Positions 9,583 through 17,919 of a stretch of 64,000 bases of DNA are shown here, piece after piece. The stretch's first letter is position 1; each line of letters starts with the position of its first letter. The stretch is from NCBI RefSeq assembly GCF_004684805.1, contig NZ_SRID01000001.1:34565-98564 (forward strand). The letters are read 5' to 3'. A model generated the notes under the pieces. The model searched no databases, was not told the DNA's origin, and worked only from the letters and a program-made list of their open reading frames with translations. The DNA comes from Streptomyces palmae. Lineage in GTDB: Bacteria; Actinomycetota; Actinomycetes; Streptomycetales; Streptomycetaceae. The translations under genes were made by a program, and so were the position numbers.

Positions 9583-10153
9583 GCCGCTGCGGTGGCTTCG
9601 CGGACGGACTGCGACGACCGCCCCGGAGCCTGTCAGATTCCGGACGGAGCGAGACGTGGGGGCCGCCTACGATCTCTACGGCGGCGAACTCTTCGGGTTC
9701 GCCTTCAAGGCGCTGGACGACCGGCAGCTCGCCGAGGACGTGGTGCAGGAGACCTTTCTCCGCGCCTGGCGGTCGCCACGCGGCTTCGACCCGGGGCAGG
9801 GCAGTCTGCGGACCTGGTTGTTCGCCATCGCCCGGAACCTCGTGGTGGACGCCATGCGGCGGCGCAAGGTCTGTGAGGGGCCCGGCCGTGCGCCGTGGGA
9901 CGTGGCGCCCGAACCGTCGTCGGCGTTCGACGACATCGATCAGCTTCTTGACCGGATACAGCTCGGGGAGGCCCTGGAACGGCTGAGCCCGCAGCACAGA
10001 GAGGCGGTGGTGGGGGTGTACCTCGGCGGCCGTACCTGCGCCGAACTGGGGGAGGAGCTGGGAATTCCGGCTTCCACCATGCGCAGTCGCCTGTACTACG
10101 GAGTGCGGTCGCTGCGGCTCGTCCTGGAGGAGAACGGGTGGCTGGCGCCATGA
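9554..10153 (+). CDS. ECF-subfamily RNA polymerase sigma factor
   Basis: The 199-residue protein has the two sigma regions expected of ECF factors. Region 2 starts near residue 35 (AAYDLYGGELFGFAFKAL) with the DDRQLAEDVVQETFLRAWR core and the WLFAIARNLVVDAMRRRK stretch; region 4 near residues 135-190 holds LSPQHREAVVGVYLGG and the helix-turn-helix CAELGEELGIPASTMRSRL. It directs RNA polymerase to a small regulon. Its stop overlaps the ATG of the anti-sigma gene by four bases (ATGA), so the two are translationally coupled and probably made in a fixed ratio. ATG 9554 is the outermost start but lacks a ribosome site; GTG 9566 is an alternative. Confidence 0.88.
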   Translation: MRAAVAVSGKPLRWLRGRTATTAPEPVRFRTERDVGAAYDLYGGELFGFAFKALDDRQLAEDVVQETFLRAWRSPRGFDPGQGSLRTWLFAIARNLVVDAMRRRKVCEGPGRAPWDVAPEPSSAFDDIDQLLDRIQLGEALERLSPQHREAVVGVYLGGRTCAELGEELGIPASTMRSRLYYGVRSLRLVLEENGWLAP

Positions 10154-10815
10154 ACAAGGAATGTCTTCCCCACCGCGCGCTCCTCACCGAGCTTCTGCTG
10201 CTCGGGAGGCCGCTGCCGAAGGAGCTCGCCCGGCATCTGGTCCAGTGCCCGGACTGCACACGTGAGGCATCCGAGACCGAGGACGTGGTCCGCACACTGC
10301 GGCGGGCGAACCCGCGCGGGTGCTGGGAGCCCGCACCGGGTGCCGGACCGCAGGCGCGCCCTTCGTGGGGGCTCGGGCACCGCATCCGCCGGGAGGCGGC
10401 CGGCGCCAGGACCGCCCGGTTCCGTCCCTGGCGGGTGGCCGCGGTGGGCGTCGTCGTCGCCTCCGCCGTGGCTGTCGCGGTGATCATCCCGCTCGGCGTG
10501 GCGGACCGGGCGGGCCGCACGGCCGACGCGGCACCGGTGGTGATGGAGCGTCAGGGAAAGATGGTGGACCGCCCCGGGGGCACCGAGGTCCCGGTGACCC
10601 TGTCGGGCCTGGCGGCGGGAGAGACCTACCAGGTGATGACCGTCAACGCCCGCGGTGTGCGCATCTCCGCCGGCACGGTACGGGCCGAGAGCGGCGGGCG
10701 GGTGTCCTTCCGCATGGTGACCGCCATGCGGAAGGAGACCATCACCGAACTGGTCGCAGAGGATGAGAACGGGCACGTGGTGAGCCGCTTGCCCGTGGGC
10801 CCCTCCCCGGACTGA
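10150..10815 (+). CDS. Membrane-anchored zinc-motif anti-sigma factor
   Basis: Starting at ATG 10150, which overlaps the sigma stop, gives 221 residues. Near residue 35 is the HxxxCxxC motif (RHLVQCPDC) of zinc-binding anti-sigma domains, which bind and silence the partner sigma factor. A single transmembrane helix follows at about residues 96-117 (WRVAAVGVVVASAVAVAVII), and the C-terminal half, facing outwards, resembles the sensory domain of RskA-type regulators (VPVTLSGLAAGETYQVM). The arrangement fits signal transfer from the cell surface to the ECF sigma factor. The signal is unknown. Confidence 0.85.
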   Translation: MNKECLPHRALLTELLLLGRPLPKELARHLVQCPDCTREASETEDVVRTLRRANPRGCWEPAPGAGPQARPSWGLGHRIRREAAGARTARFRPWRVAAVGVVVASAVAVAVIIPLGVADRAGRTADAAPVVMERQGKMVDRPGGTEVPVTLSGLAAGETYQVMTVNARGVRISAGTVRAESGGRVSFRMVTAMRKETITELVAEDENGHVVSRLPVGPSPD

Positions 10816-10824
10816 CAACCGCGG

Positions 10825-10866
10825 GGGCAACGGCCGACGGGGCGGCGTCCCCGCCGGGCGTTGCCC
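10825..10866 (+). terminator. Probable terminator after the sigma/anti-sigma operon
   Basis: GGGCAACG at 10825-10832 pairs with CGTTGCCC at 10859-10866, and the interior is itself self-complementary and GC-rich. It starts ten bases after the anti-sigma stop. There is no T run, as is common in Streptomyces. Confidence 0.45.
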
Positions 10867-11305
10867 GCCCCTCCCGCCTGGCGGGTCGGCGAAGCCCCGT
10901 GAACGCGCGCTGTTCTCCGGTCCGTACGCTCCACGTGCGGACGGCGGGGCCTTCCGGGAGCGGACAGTTCCGTGGGTCCGGCGCCGCCTCTCCCGACGAT
11001 CGGGCGGCCTTTCGTTCAACGCGATGCGGTGCTGGTGCGTATCCCTCATGAAAGCAGTCACCGGGCCGGCGGAGAGCGCGAGTGGCAGGCAGCAGAGCCG
11101 CTCTCCGGATGCGGCCGCGGTCATGTCGCGCCGAGACGGGCGCGGACCGGAAAAGGGTTCACGCACCTCGGCGAAGCCTCCGGTGGGAACCGGTACGGCG
11201 AAAGCCGCCGGTGACCTTGTCCGTACAGGTTCGGGGACTCGCGTCGTGCAGGGCCGTACAGGCATCCACAGCGGGTGGGTGCCCTGAAACAAGGAGATAT
11301 TCCAG
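10867..11305. other. Gene-free region before the beta-propeller gene
   Basis: No gene is supported here. The region should hold the promoter of the secreted propeller gene. I looked for an ECF-type GGAAC...CGT pair; a GGAAC occurs at about 11187 but without a convincing -10 partner, so control by the neighbouring sigma factor is unproven. Confidence 0.4.
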
Positions 11306-12382
11306 GTGAAACACGCCAAAGTAACTCGTCGGATACTTACCGGCGCCACTGCCGCTGCCGTCCTGACCATCCCGGCCGCGATGGCTTCGGCGGACGAGAG
11401 CCCGGCCGCGGTCCCCGCGCGGCACGCCGCGGTACCGGCGTTCGGCGCCTACAGCGGAACCCTCGGCGGAGCCCCCAAACCGTTCGACCCGCACATCAGG
11501 AACAACACCATGGCGCTCAGCCCCAACCAGCGCGTCGCGGTGGTCACCAACTCCACAACGGACCACCTCGTCGTCATCGATGTGCGCCGGGGCCGGAAGG
11601 TCACGGAGATCAACGGATACGTCAGCCCGCGCAACATCCTCTTCGCCCCGGACGGCAAGACCTTCACCGTGTCCGACAGCACCCTCGGCGTCGTGGACCG
11701 GATCTCCCTGAGAAGTTTCCAGGTGGTCAAGCGCCTCCCGCTCGGCGCCGGAGTGTTCGGCACCGCACAGTCCACGGACGGCAGGTGGCTGTACGCCAAC
11801 AACCAAGCGGCGGGCACGGTCACGGTGGTCGACCAGGCCGGCAGCAGGGCGGATGCCGTCCTCACCGGCTTCGCCGAACCACGTCAAGGGGTCAAGCTCG
11901 CCCCCGCTGGGGACAAGCTGTACGTCACCAACTACAAGGGCGACCGGATCACGGTCGTCGACATCGAGACCAGGAAGACCCTGCGGCAGATCGAGGGGTT
12001 CAAGGAAGTCCGGGGACTGTCCATCAGCCGCGACGGAACCCGGCTCTACGCGGCCAACAGCGGGACCGACACGGTGTCCGTCGTCGACACCGCGTCCGGC
12101 GCGACCCTGAAGCGGATCACGGTGGGGAAGAAGCCCTACGGTGCCGCACTCTCTCCCGACGGGAAGGTCCTCTTCTCCGGGAACCTGGAGGGTAATTCGC
12201 TGACCGCCGTCAACCCGGCCGACGGCGAGGTGCGCGGCACGGTGAAGGGTCTGAAGGGACCCCGTCAGGCCATCAGCTTCAGCGCCGACTCGAAGACCGC
12301 GTGGGTCCTCAACGAGGACCTGACCGTCGCCGAAGTCGACGTGGCCGCCCTCAAGGTGACCCGGACGCTCGGAACGCGCTGA
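11306..12382 (+). CDS. Secreted YVTN-type beta-propeller repeat protein
   Basis: GTG 11306 follows AAGGAG. The 358-residue product has a twin-basic N-terminus and a hydrophobic signal segment ending around AMASADES, so it is probably exported. The rest consists of about seven repeats of roughly 40 residues with the pattern xxLYVTNxxxDxVTVVDxxT (for example KLYVTNYKGDRITVVDIET and RLYAANSGTDTVSVVDTAS), the hallmark of YVTN/SMP-30-like seven-bladed propellers. Such proteins are scaffolds or binding domains and have no certain enzymatic role. It lies 490 bases downstream of the sigma/anti-sigma pair on the same strand and is a plausible but unproven target. Confidence 0.85.
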   Translation: MKHAKVTRRILTGATAAAVLTIPAAMASADESPAAVPARHAAVPAFGAYSGTLGGAPKPFDPHIRNNTMALSPNQRVAVVTNSTTDHLVVIDVRRGRKVTEINGYVSPRNILFAPDGKTFTVSDSTLGVVDRISLRSFQVVKRLPLGAGVFGTAQSTDGRWLYANNQAAGTVTVVDQAGSRADAVLTGFAEPRQGVKLAPAGDKLYVTNYKGDRITVVDIETRKTLRQIEGFKEVRGLSISRDGTRLYAANSGTDTVSVVDTASGATLKRITVGKKPYGAALSPDGKVLFSGNLEGNSLTAVNPADGEVRGTVKGLKGPRQAISFSADSKTAWVLNEDLTVAEVDVAALKVTRTLGTR

Positions 12383-12388
12383 GCCTCA

Positions 12389-12418
12389 GTGGCAGGCGGC
12401 CGTGAGGCCGCCTGCCAC
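12389..12418 (+). terminator. Strong terminator hairpin after the propeller gene
   Basis: GTGGCAGGCGGCC at 12389-12401 and GGCCGCCTGCCAC at 12406-12418 form a perfect 13-base-pair stem with a four-base loop, seven bases after the stop codon. Confidence 0.8.
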
Positions 12419-13719
12419 GGCGCGACAGTCAGGGCGGTCCGCTGCGGTCCCGCCCGGCCCGGGTGAGGCCGGTCCCGGCAGTCCGAGCCGCTGCGGCAAC
12501 GCTGTTGTCGGCCAAATCCGCCAAGGTGTCCGGGAGCTGGTATCCAAGGGAACCGAGGGACGCCGCCATGCCGGCGGGCGCCGGAAGCGCTTTGTCGCAG
12601 GTCATCGTTGGTCTCCGCCTGCTTCCCGTCCCGGACGGCGGGGATCGGTGTGTGGCTGCTTCGGAGAATGCCTGTTTTCAGGGGCGTCGCCCCTGGTCAT
12701 CCGCACTGTGCTGGATCGGCGCCGGATACCGGCGAAGCCGCGGCGGTCCGGCCGGCCGGCAGGGGCCCGCGCGGTGAGGCGCGGAGGGAACCCAGGCTCA
12801 TTTGTCGACAGACCACGGATGGCCGAGTTAGGGGCACTGCGGGTCACTGGCAGTCACGCTTCGAGCGCAGGCTGGCCGTTGCGCCGCCGGAAAAGGTTGC
12901 TTCACGACAACGGGGGAAGAGAAATGGTCAGTACGATCAGAGTGTCCGAGAGCGCCATACCGCGTTCCGCGACCTCTCGGTGTGAAGCGCGGATGGCGGC
13001 GAACGTAGCGCCCGCGGCAGGACACCGGTCACCTGTCACTCTGCTGTGGCCTGAGGCACCGCTCTCGGCCTCGCTCTTCACCAGCCGCCCTTGCGGTGTG
13101 CTGATTGATGGGTTCTGGAGACAGCGACCCTGCTCATCCGGCGCCCCGCGCCCTGATGCCCCGGCGTCCGAAGGCGGCGGCGCCGCGACGTCCGTGTCCG
13201 GATGTCCGGTGCCCCGGGCAGGTACGCGCAGGCGTGAGCGACAGCAAGGTGCTGGAGCCGAGCCCGAGGCCGCGCCGTTTCGTCGGCCTGCGCGCGGGCA
13301 CCGTCGCCGCGGCAGCGGGCAGCTTCGGCTCGGAGCCGTCGGTGGTGATGCCCAGGCACCGGCGAGCGCCGCCGGTCGCGGCCGCCACGGCGGCGAGGGC
13401 CTGCGCCAGCTCCAGATCAGCGCTGCCCAACGCCCCGGCGAGGGGTACTCCAGCCGCCCGACTGCGCGATGTCCGCGAAGTGGCAGGCGGTCTCCGCCGC
13501 CAGCTCGGCGCGCCGCTCGACCCCGGGCGCCGCCCGTCCCAAAGCGGCTGTCGCACAGCCAAGCAGCGGGCGGTGGGGTAGAGCGGCCAAGGCGTGAGAA
13601 GGGTTCCCCTGGACGTGACCCGGACGTGGGGAACCCCGCCAGCCACCATGTTGTCTCACCGTCTCGGGGAAACCTTCAGTTGAGCACCATGGCTTTTCTA
13701 GATCAAGTGGAAGGTAACG
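12419..13719. other. 1.3 kb without a recognisable gene
   Basis: Several overlapping GC-driven frames run through this stretch but none resembles a known family or has a good ribosome site. On the minus strand, pieces in different frames between about 13250 and 13640 look protein-like (ELAAETACHFADIAQ, GSADLELAQALAAVAAATGG) and may be a frameshifted, decayed gene. Nothing more can be said from sequence alone. Confidence 0.4.
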
Positions 13720-13923
13720 ATGGTGGGTACACAGCGGCGTGCTACAGCCTGGAGAAAGAGCTCATTCTGCCAGCCCAGCGACTCTCACTGCGTGGAAGTC
13801 GCGGTTCGGGCCAACGGCTGGGTCGCTGTACGCGACTCCAAGATCGCGGACAGTCCAGAGCTCACCTTCTCCGCGAAGGAGTGGGCTCACTTCGTCAGCT
13901 TGTTGAAGGCGGGCACGGCGTAG
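13720..13923 (+). CDS. DUF397 family protein
   Basis: The 67-residue protein is a textbook DUF397 member: WRKSSFCQPSDSHCVEVAV, then VAVRDSKIADSPELTFSAKEW and a short helical end. ATG 13720 is preceded by GGAAGG. DUF397 proteins in Streptomyces normally lie beside an XRE-family DNA-binding protein and are thought to act as its small partner, as in BldB/WhiJ-like systems. No such regulator gene is present on either side here, so this copy appears orphaned, probably by rearrangement. Confidence 0.85.
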   Translation: MVGTQRRATAWRKSSFCQPSDSHCVEVAVRANGWVAVRDSKIADSPELTFSAKEWAHFVSLLKAGTA

Positions 13924-13966
13924 GCCTCGGGGCGAGGCTCTGGCAGGCTGATCCTGAGGAGACGGC

Positions 13967-14011
13967 TCTGCAGGGGTGGACACCCATCCGGTGCGTGTCC
14001 ACCCCTGCAGA
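13967..14011 (+). terminator. Perfect 17-bp inverted repeat after DUF397 gene
   Basis: The left arm 13967-13983 (TCTGCAGGGGTGGACAC) and right arm 13995-14011 (GTGTCCACCCCTGCAGA) are exactly complementary with an 11-base loop. Its place 43 bases after the DUF397 stop suggests a terminator; without a T run, a protein-binding palindrome or an attachment-site-like element is also possible. Confidence 0.65.
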
Positions 14012-14048
14012 TCAGGTCCGCGACTTGCAGCGAGCTGGAGGCCGGCAA

Positions 14049-14201
14049 GTGACCGAGAACCCCGAGGAGAAACTCGCCGACGCGAAGAAGCGGCTGAGCC
14101 TCCCGCATATCATCGTGATCTGCGACTCCACCCGTTTCATGACCGAGATGACCGAGGCCGATCTGCGGGAGACAAAAGCCGGAAACAGTTGTCCGCCATA
14201 A
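14049..14201 (+). CDS. Possible 50-residue hypothetical protein
   Basis: GTG 14049 follows a GGAGG-like sequence (GGAGGCCGGCAA). The 50 residues read like a real soluble protein (TENPEEKLADAKKRLSLP, then IIVICDSTRFMTEMTEADL) rather than GC-driven noise, but I recognise no family, and it may be a fragment. It follows the perfect inverted repeat and precedes the conserved hypothetical gene at 14329. Confidence 0.3.
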   Translation: MTENPEEKLADAKKRLSLPHIIVICDSTRFMTEMTEADLRETKAGNSCPP

Positions 14202-14328
14202 GCGGCTCACACGTTGTGTCCTGCGTACCCTCTCCCACACCCTGCTAGGAGCTCTCTTACGGATCACTGCCAGAGAGATCGCAGGGCCTGCTGGTGGCGG
14301 AGAAACTATTGCCTGCGACGATGCGCCT

Positions 14329-14679
14329 GTGAGCTACGACCTTGCTGTGTGGGACGGCGACCGTCCATTCGACAACCGTGCTGCGAGCTCGACGTATGAC
14401 GAGCTCTACGAGCGTTACCTGGAGTCGGACGATGTCGCCGTGCCTCCGGTGCCGCGCATCATGGCGTACGTAGAAGCCCTCGTCGCGCGATACCCGGACG
14501 ATGTCGACCACGATGTCGTGTGGGCGTCGACACCAGCCATCGACGAGGCATCGGGCCCGATCGTGTACCTGCTCATGTCCTATGGCAAAGCCGAGGAAGT
14601 ATCCGAGTACGCCGCTGCACTGGCCCGCGAGCACGGCCTGGTCTGCTTCGATCCGCAGGGAGAGTGCCTTCGGTCGTGA
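14329..14679 (+). CDS. Conserved hypothetical protein (small acidic, immunity-like)
   Basis: The 116 residues start MSYDLAVWDGDRP and contain PRIMAYVEALVARYP and SGPIVYLLMSYGKAEEVSEY, a pattern I recall from small acidic Streptomyces hypotheticals often placed among toxin/immunity genes. The sequence is intact, soluble and without a signal peptide. No clear ribosome site precedes GTG 14329. It ends 13 bases before the stop of the convergent IS5 transposase, so the insertion sequence landed just behind it. The function is unknown; an immunity role is a guess from the general look of the family. Confidence 0.6.
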   Translation: MSYDLAVWDGDRPFDNRAASSTYDELYERYLESDDVAVPPVPRIMAYVEALVARYPDDVDHDVVWASTPAIDEASGPIVYLLMSYGKAEEVSEYAAALAREHGLVCFDPQGECLRS

Positions 14680-14691
14680 GCTTCCTGTTCT

Positions 14692-15147
14692 TCAGCGGGC
14701 GGACCAGAGGAAGATGCCCGCGACGAGGAGACCGGCACGGTAAACGGTGGCGGTCTTCTCGTAGCGGGTGGCCAGGCCGCGCCATTGCTTGAGGCGGTTA
14801 ATGCAGCGTTCGACGGTGTTGCGTTGCTTGTAGGCATCGCGGTCGAATCCGGGTGGTCGCCCGCCGCCGCAGCCCTTGCGTTTGCGGTTGGCGATCTGGT
14901 CGGCAGGCTGCGGGATCACAGCCCGCACTCCGCGTCGTCGCAAATGATGCCGGATGGCTCGCGACGAGTACGCCTTGTCCGCCAGCACCGCGAAGGGCCT
15001 GGTCCTGGGCCTACCAACTCGACGCGGCACCCGGATGGCAGCCATCACGTGCTCGAAGGCCGGCGCGTCTCCGGCCTGGCCGGGCGTGAGCACGAAGCAC
15101 AACGGACGACAGCGGCTGTCAGCGGCGAGATGGACCTTCGTAGTCAA
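14692..15147 (-). CDS. IS5-family transposase, second frame (orfB)
   Basis: The 151 residues contain the remaining catalytic signature: the second Asp in FAVLADKAYSSRAIR and the Y-R-E region in RDAYKQRNTVERCINRLKQW. The frame begins at a TTG overlapping the stop of orfA; expression most likely depends on frameshifting from orfA. Both halves look undamaged, so the element may still be active. Confidence 0.85.
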   Translation of the reverse strand: MTTKVHLAADSRCRPLCFVLTPGQAGDAPAFEHVMAAIRVPRRVGRPRTRPFAVLADKAYSSRAIRHHLRRRGVRAVIPQPADQIANRKRKGCGGGRPPGFDRDAYKQRNTVERCINRLKQWRGLATRYEKTATVYRAGLLVAGIFLWSAR

Positions 15148-15536
15148 CCCGCCACGCGACCGTCCGATCGCGTTGTCGGCGGGCTCACCGGCCGGAGCCC
15201 CTTTTTGCGGGCCCCGGCGCCGTTCTGGTGGACACGCACGATCGTGGAGTCGACCGCGACGACCCAGTCCAGGTCACCGTCGGCATCCGCTTGAGCGAGC
15301 AGCGCGGTGAAGACACGTTCCCAGGTGCCGTCGATGGCCCAGTTCCTCAACCTCGTATAGACGCCCTTCCACGAGCCGTACTCAGCGGGGAGGTGCACCC
15401 ACTGAGACCCGGTCTGGAACTTCCAGGCGATCGCATCGATCACCTGGCGGTGATCACGCCACCGACCGCCCCGACGCGGCCTCCGATCAGGCAACAAAGG
15501 TTCTATTCGCGCCCACTGCGCGTCGGTCAACGGCAC
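15144..15536 (-). CDS. IS5-family transposase, first frame (orfA)
   Basis: The 130 residues hold the N-terminal DNA-binding part (PLTDAQWARIEPLLPDRR, then DHRQVIDAIAWKFQTGSQW) and the first catalytic Asp (WVVAVDSTIVRVHQNGAGA). The stop overlaps the start of the second frame at 15144-15147, and a programmed frameshift probably joins them into one enzyme, as described for IS427-group elements. Confidence 0.85.
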   Translation of the reverse strand: MPLTDAQWARIEPLLPDRRPRRGGRWRDHRQVIDAIAWKFQTGSQWVHLPAEYGSWKGVYTRLRNWAIDGTWERVFTALLAQADADGDLDWVVAVDSTIVRVHQNGAGARKKGLRPVSPPTTRSDGRVAG

Positions 15537-15573
15537 AACCAGACCAACGATCCGATGATCGCAAAGAAACGCC

Positions 15574-16604
15574 CTAGTCTCCGGGAAGCTGGTCTACTCG
15601 GCCCACTTCTACGGCTACACCGGCCCCCGGCACACCGGGGCCACCGGGGTGGGCGAGACCAGCGACCCGCGCTACCAGGACCTGACCCGCGACCAGCTGT
15701 ACGCGGCGCTGCGCGAGGAGGCGCTGTACGTGGCCGACGAGTCCGGGCGGCACTTCACCGCGCCGGTGTGGGTCAGCGAGTTCGGCATCGGCGCCGGGGA
15801 GACGGGGGCGGCCGCCCGTACCTGGTTCGACAACCTCACGGCCTATCTGGCCGCCAGGGACACGGACTTCGCGTACTGGCCGCTGGTGGGCTGGAGCACC
15901 GACCCCCAGGGGCGGCCGGCCGGGGACGACTGGGCCCTGCTGCGCTATGACGCCGCCGGCCGGCGCACCGGCATCCTGGACGGCGCGGACTGGCGGGCAG
16001 AGGCCTGGAACCGGATGCTCGCCGCGCCGGAGCGGACCGGGCCGGTGCCCGCGGTGGACGCCTGGCACATGCTCACCACCGACCACGCCGACGCCGTCCG
16101 GTCGCTGCGCACCCGGGCCGCGGGCGACTGGGACAGCGGGGCCCGCAAGGCGGTCTGCCCGGACGGGGAACGCCTGCTGGGCGTCAGCCACACCCAGGGC
16201 CGCGGGCTGTGCACCGGCACGGGAACCGGCGGCGACCTGCGCTCCGCCGGCGAGGGCCAGAGCGTGGTGCGCGACGAGCGGTACGTGCCCGCGGACGGCG
16301 ACTGGGCCACCGGCTACCGCAAACTCCAGTGTCCGCGCGACCAGTTCCTCATCGGCTACAGCCTGCGCGGCGCCACCGTCTCCGCGGCCCTGTGCGTGCC
16401 GGCCCGCCACCCCCTGGGCAGCACCGGGCGCACCGTCTGGTTCGACCGCGGCGACAACCGCCCGCCCGCCGATCCCGGTGGGGAGTTCGCCCAGGGCGCC
16501 TACCAGGGAGAGTGCGCCCCACCGAGTACGCGGCCGGGATCGCCTTTACCACCCGCGTCGGGCACCTGGGCCGGCCCGACGCGCTGCTCTGCCGCACGCT
16601 GTGA
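15574..16604 (+). pseudogene. Glycoside hydrolase family 5 (cellulase) remnant with Cys-rich C-terminal repeats
   Basis: The frame begins abruptly at the IS border with LVSGKLVYSAHFYGYTGP and continues through the family 5 hallmark VWVSEFGIG, whose Glu is the usual nucleophile. A C-terminal region contains two similar Cys-bearing units (GDWDSGARKAVCPDGERLLG and GDWATGYRKLQCPRDQFLIG). The N-terminal half of the catalytic domain, with the acid/base Glu and signal peptide, is missing and is not found left of the IS. At about 16516-16522 one base appears to have been lost: the natural ending PTEYAAGIAFTTRVG...LLCRTL with stop at 16602-16604 is in another frame. The uncorrected frame runs on to 16665. 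Broken at both ends, it cannot make a working enzyme. Confidence 0.8.
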
Positions 16605-16677
16605 CGTACTTCTTGGGATGCGGCCGGATGACGGAAGCGTGGTCCTTGGTGCCGGATTCGCCTGAGGAGAGCCCCTA

Positions 16678-17919
16678 TCACTGCTGCCTGGGTGCTCGGT
16701 CGGGGTGGTGAGGAAGGGTGACGGTGACGGTCAGGCCGCCGGTCCCGTTGGGCTGGGCGGTGACGTCGCCGTGGTGGGCGCGGGCGACGGCGCGGACGAT
16801 GGACAGGCCGAGGCCGCTGCCCTTGGCCGTGCTGAGGCGTTCGGTGCCCAGGCGGCGGAAGGGCTCGAAGAGCCTGGGGACCTCATACGCGGGCACGTCG
16901 GGGCCGGTGTTGCGCACCTCGATGTCGACGCCCTGGCCGGCCCGGGTGCGGCTGACGATGCGGACCCAGCCGCCGTCGGCGTCGATGTTGTGCCGGATGG
17001 CGTTGTCCAGGAGGTTCTGCACGATGCGCTCCAGGAGCATCGGGTCGCCGGCGGTGACGGCGGTGCCGGGCTCCGCGTACACGATGACGCCGGCCTGTCG
17101 CGCCTCCTCGGCGCTCTGGGCGACCACGTGCGTCACGACCTCGGCCAGGTCGACCGGGGTCGCTTCGGGAAGGTGGTGTTCGGCGCCGGCGAGTAGCAGC
17201 AGGCCCGAGATGAGCCGCTCATGGCGGGCGTTGACCTGCAGAAGCTGTTCACCGAGGTGCTTGACGTCGGCGGAGGCGCTCTTGCGGTGCATGGCCATCT
17301 CGACGAGGGCGCGGTTGAGGGCCAGGGGGGTGCGCAGCTCGTGGGAGGCGTTGGCGACGAAGCGGCGCTGGCCGTCGAAGGAGCGGTCGAGACGCTCGAT
17401 CATGGTGTCGAAGGTGTCGGCGAGGTCCTTGACCTCATCCTCGGGGCCGGCCAGATTGATGCGTTCGTGCAGGCCGCGGTCGGCGGCGGGAGCGGCGGCG
17501 ATGCGGTGGGCGGTCGCGGTGACCTGGTGGAGGGGTGCCAGCACGCGGCCGGCGATGAGCCAGCCCAGGCCCCCGGCGGCGGCGCCGACGACGACCAGGG
17601 CGATGCCGCCCTGGGTGATCAGCGAGGTGACGGCCGCGTCGTTGAGCCGCCGCTGTTCCTTGTTCTCCCAGGACGCGGTGGTGGGCCCGGGGCTGCCGTC
17701 CGGAGGTAGGGTCCCGGTGCCCTCGCCGTGCACGCTGAGGCCGGAGCTGCCGCTGGTCAGCTGCTGGTTGAACAGTAGGTACGTGGCGCCGAGGAGTACC
17801 ATGCCGGCGGTCAGGAACAGGCCGCCGTAGACCAGGCTGAGCCGGGCGCGCAGGGTGAGGCGGTGCGGTCGCAGCCGCCCCAGGGCGCCGCGCGGGCCGC
17901 GGGTCATGACGGGAGTCAC
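16678..17919 (-). CDS. Sensor histidine kinase of a two-component system
   Basis: The GTG start at 17919 overlaps the regulator stop by four bases (GTGA); an in-frame ATG at 17907 is an alternative, giving 409-413 residues. Two membrane helices at about residues 25-48 and 115-140 flank a short extracellular sensor loop, followed by a HAMP linker. The phosphoacceptor is His193 in VANASHELRTPLA, and the ATPase domain has DNAIRHN and GSGLGLSIV. It should phosphorylate the OmpR-type regulator encoded just upstream. The pair is divergent from an ABC export operon, the usual arrangement for sensing and removing membrane-active compounds. The sensor loop is short, fitting sensing at the membrane. 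Confidence 0.92.
   Translation of the reverse strand: MTPVMTRGPRGALGRLRPHRLTLRARLSLVYGGLFLTAGMVLLGATYLLFNQQLTSGSSGLSVHGEGTGTLPPDGSPGPTTASWENKEQRRLNDAAVTSLITQGGIALVVVGAAAGGLGWLIAGRVLAPLHQVTATAHRIAAAPAADRGLHERINLAGPEDEVKDLADTFDTMIERLDRSFDGQRRFVANASHELRTPLALNRALVEMAMHRKSASADVKHLGEQLLQVNARHERLISGLLLLAGAEHHLPEATPVDLAEVVTHVVAQSAEEARQAGVIVYAEPGTAVTAGDPMLLERIVQNLLDNAIRHNIDADGGWVRIVSRTRAGQGVDIEVRNTGPDVPAYEVPRLFEPFRRLGTERLSTAKGSGLGLSIVRAVARAHHGDVTAQPNGTGGLTVTVTLPHHPDRAPRQQ

Larger units (their letters stand above)
14683..15573 (-). mobile_element. IS5-family (IS427-like) insertion sequence
   Basis: A roughly 0.9 kb element carries the two overlapping transposase frames typical of the IS427 group. Its right border falls at about 15571-15576, where foreign cellulase coding sequence starts at a CTAG, a favoured target of such elements. 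I could not align convincing terminal inverted repeats, so both ends are approximate. The sequence to the left is unrelated to the cellulase interrupted on the right, so the insertion came with a deletion or later rearrangement. Confidence 0.75.

Noticed and set aside
11180..11215. ECF-type promoter (GGAAC) before the propeller gene
   Set aside because: A GGAAC occurs at about 11187 but there is no CGT-type -10 element at the expected 16-17 base spacing.
12419..13719. CRISPR array or tRNA genes in the gene-free stretches
   Set aside because: No regularly spaced direct repeats and no tRNA-like cloverleaf were seen there or elsewhere in the window.
12402..14201. 599-codon plus-strand open frame
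   Set aside because: It has no family resemblance, overlaps the clear DUF397 gene in another frame and is explained by high GC. Only its last 50 codons (from 14049) look protein-like.
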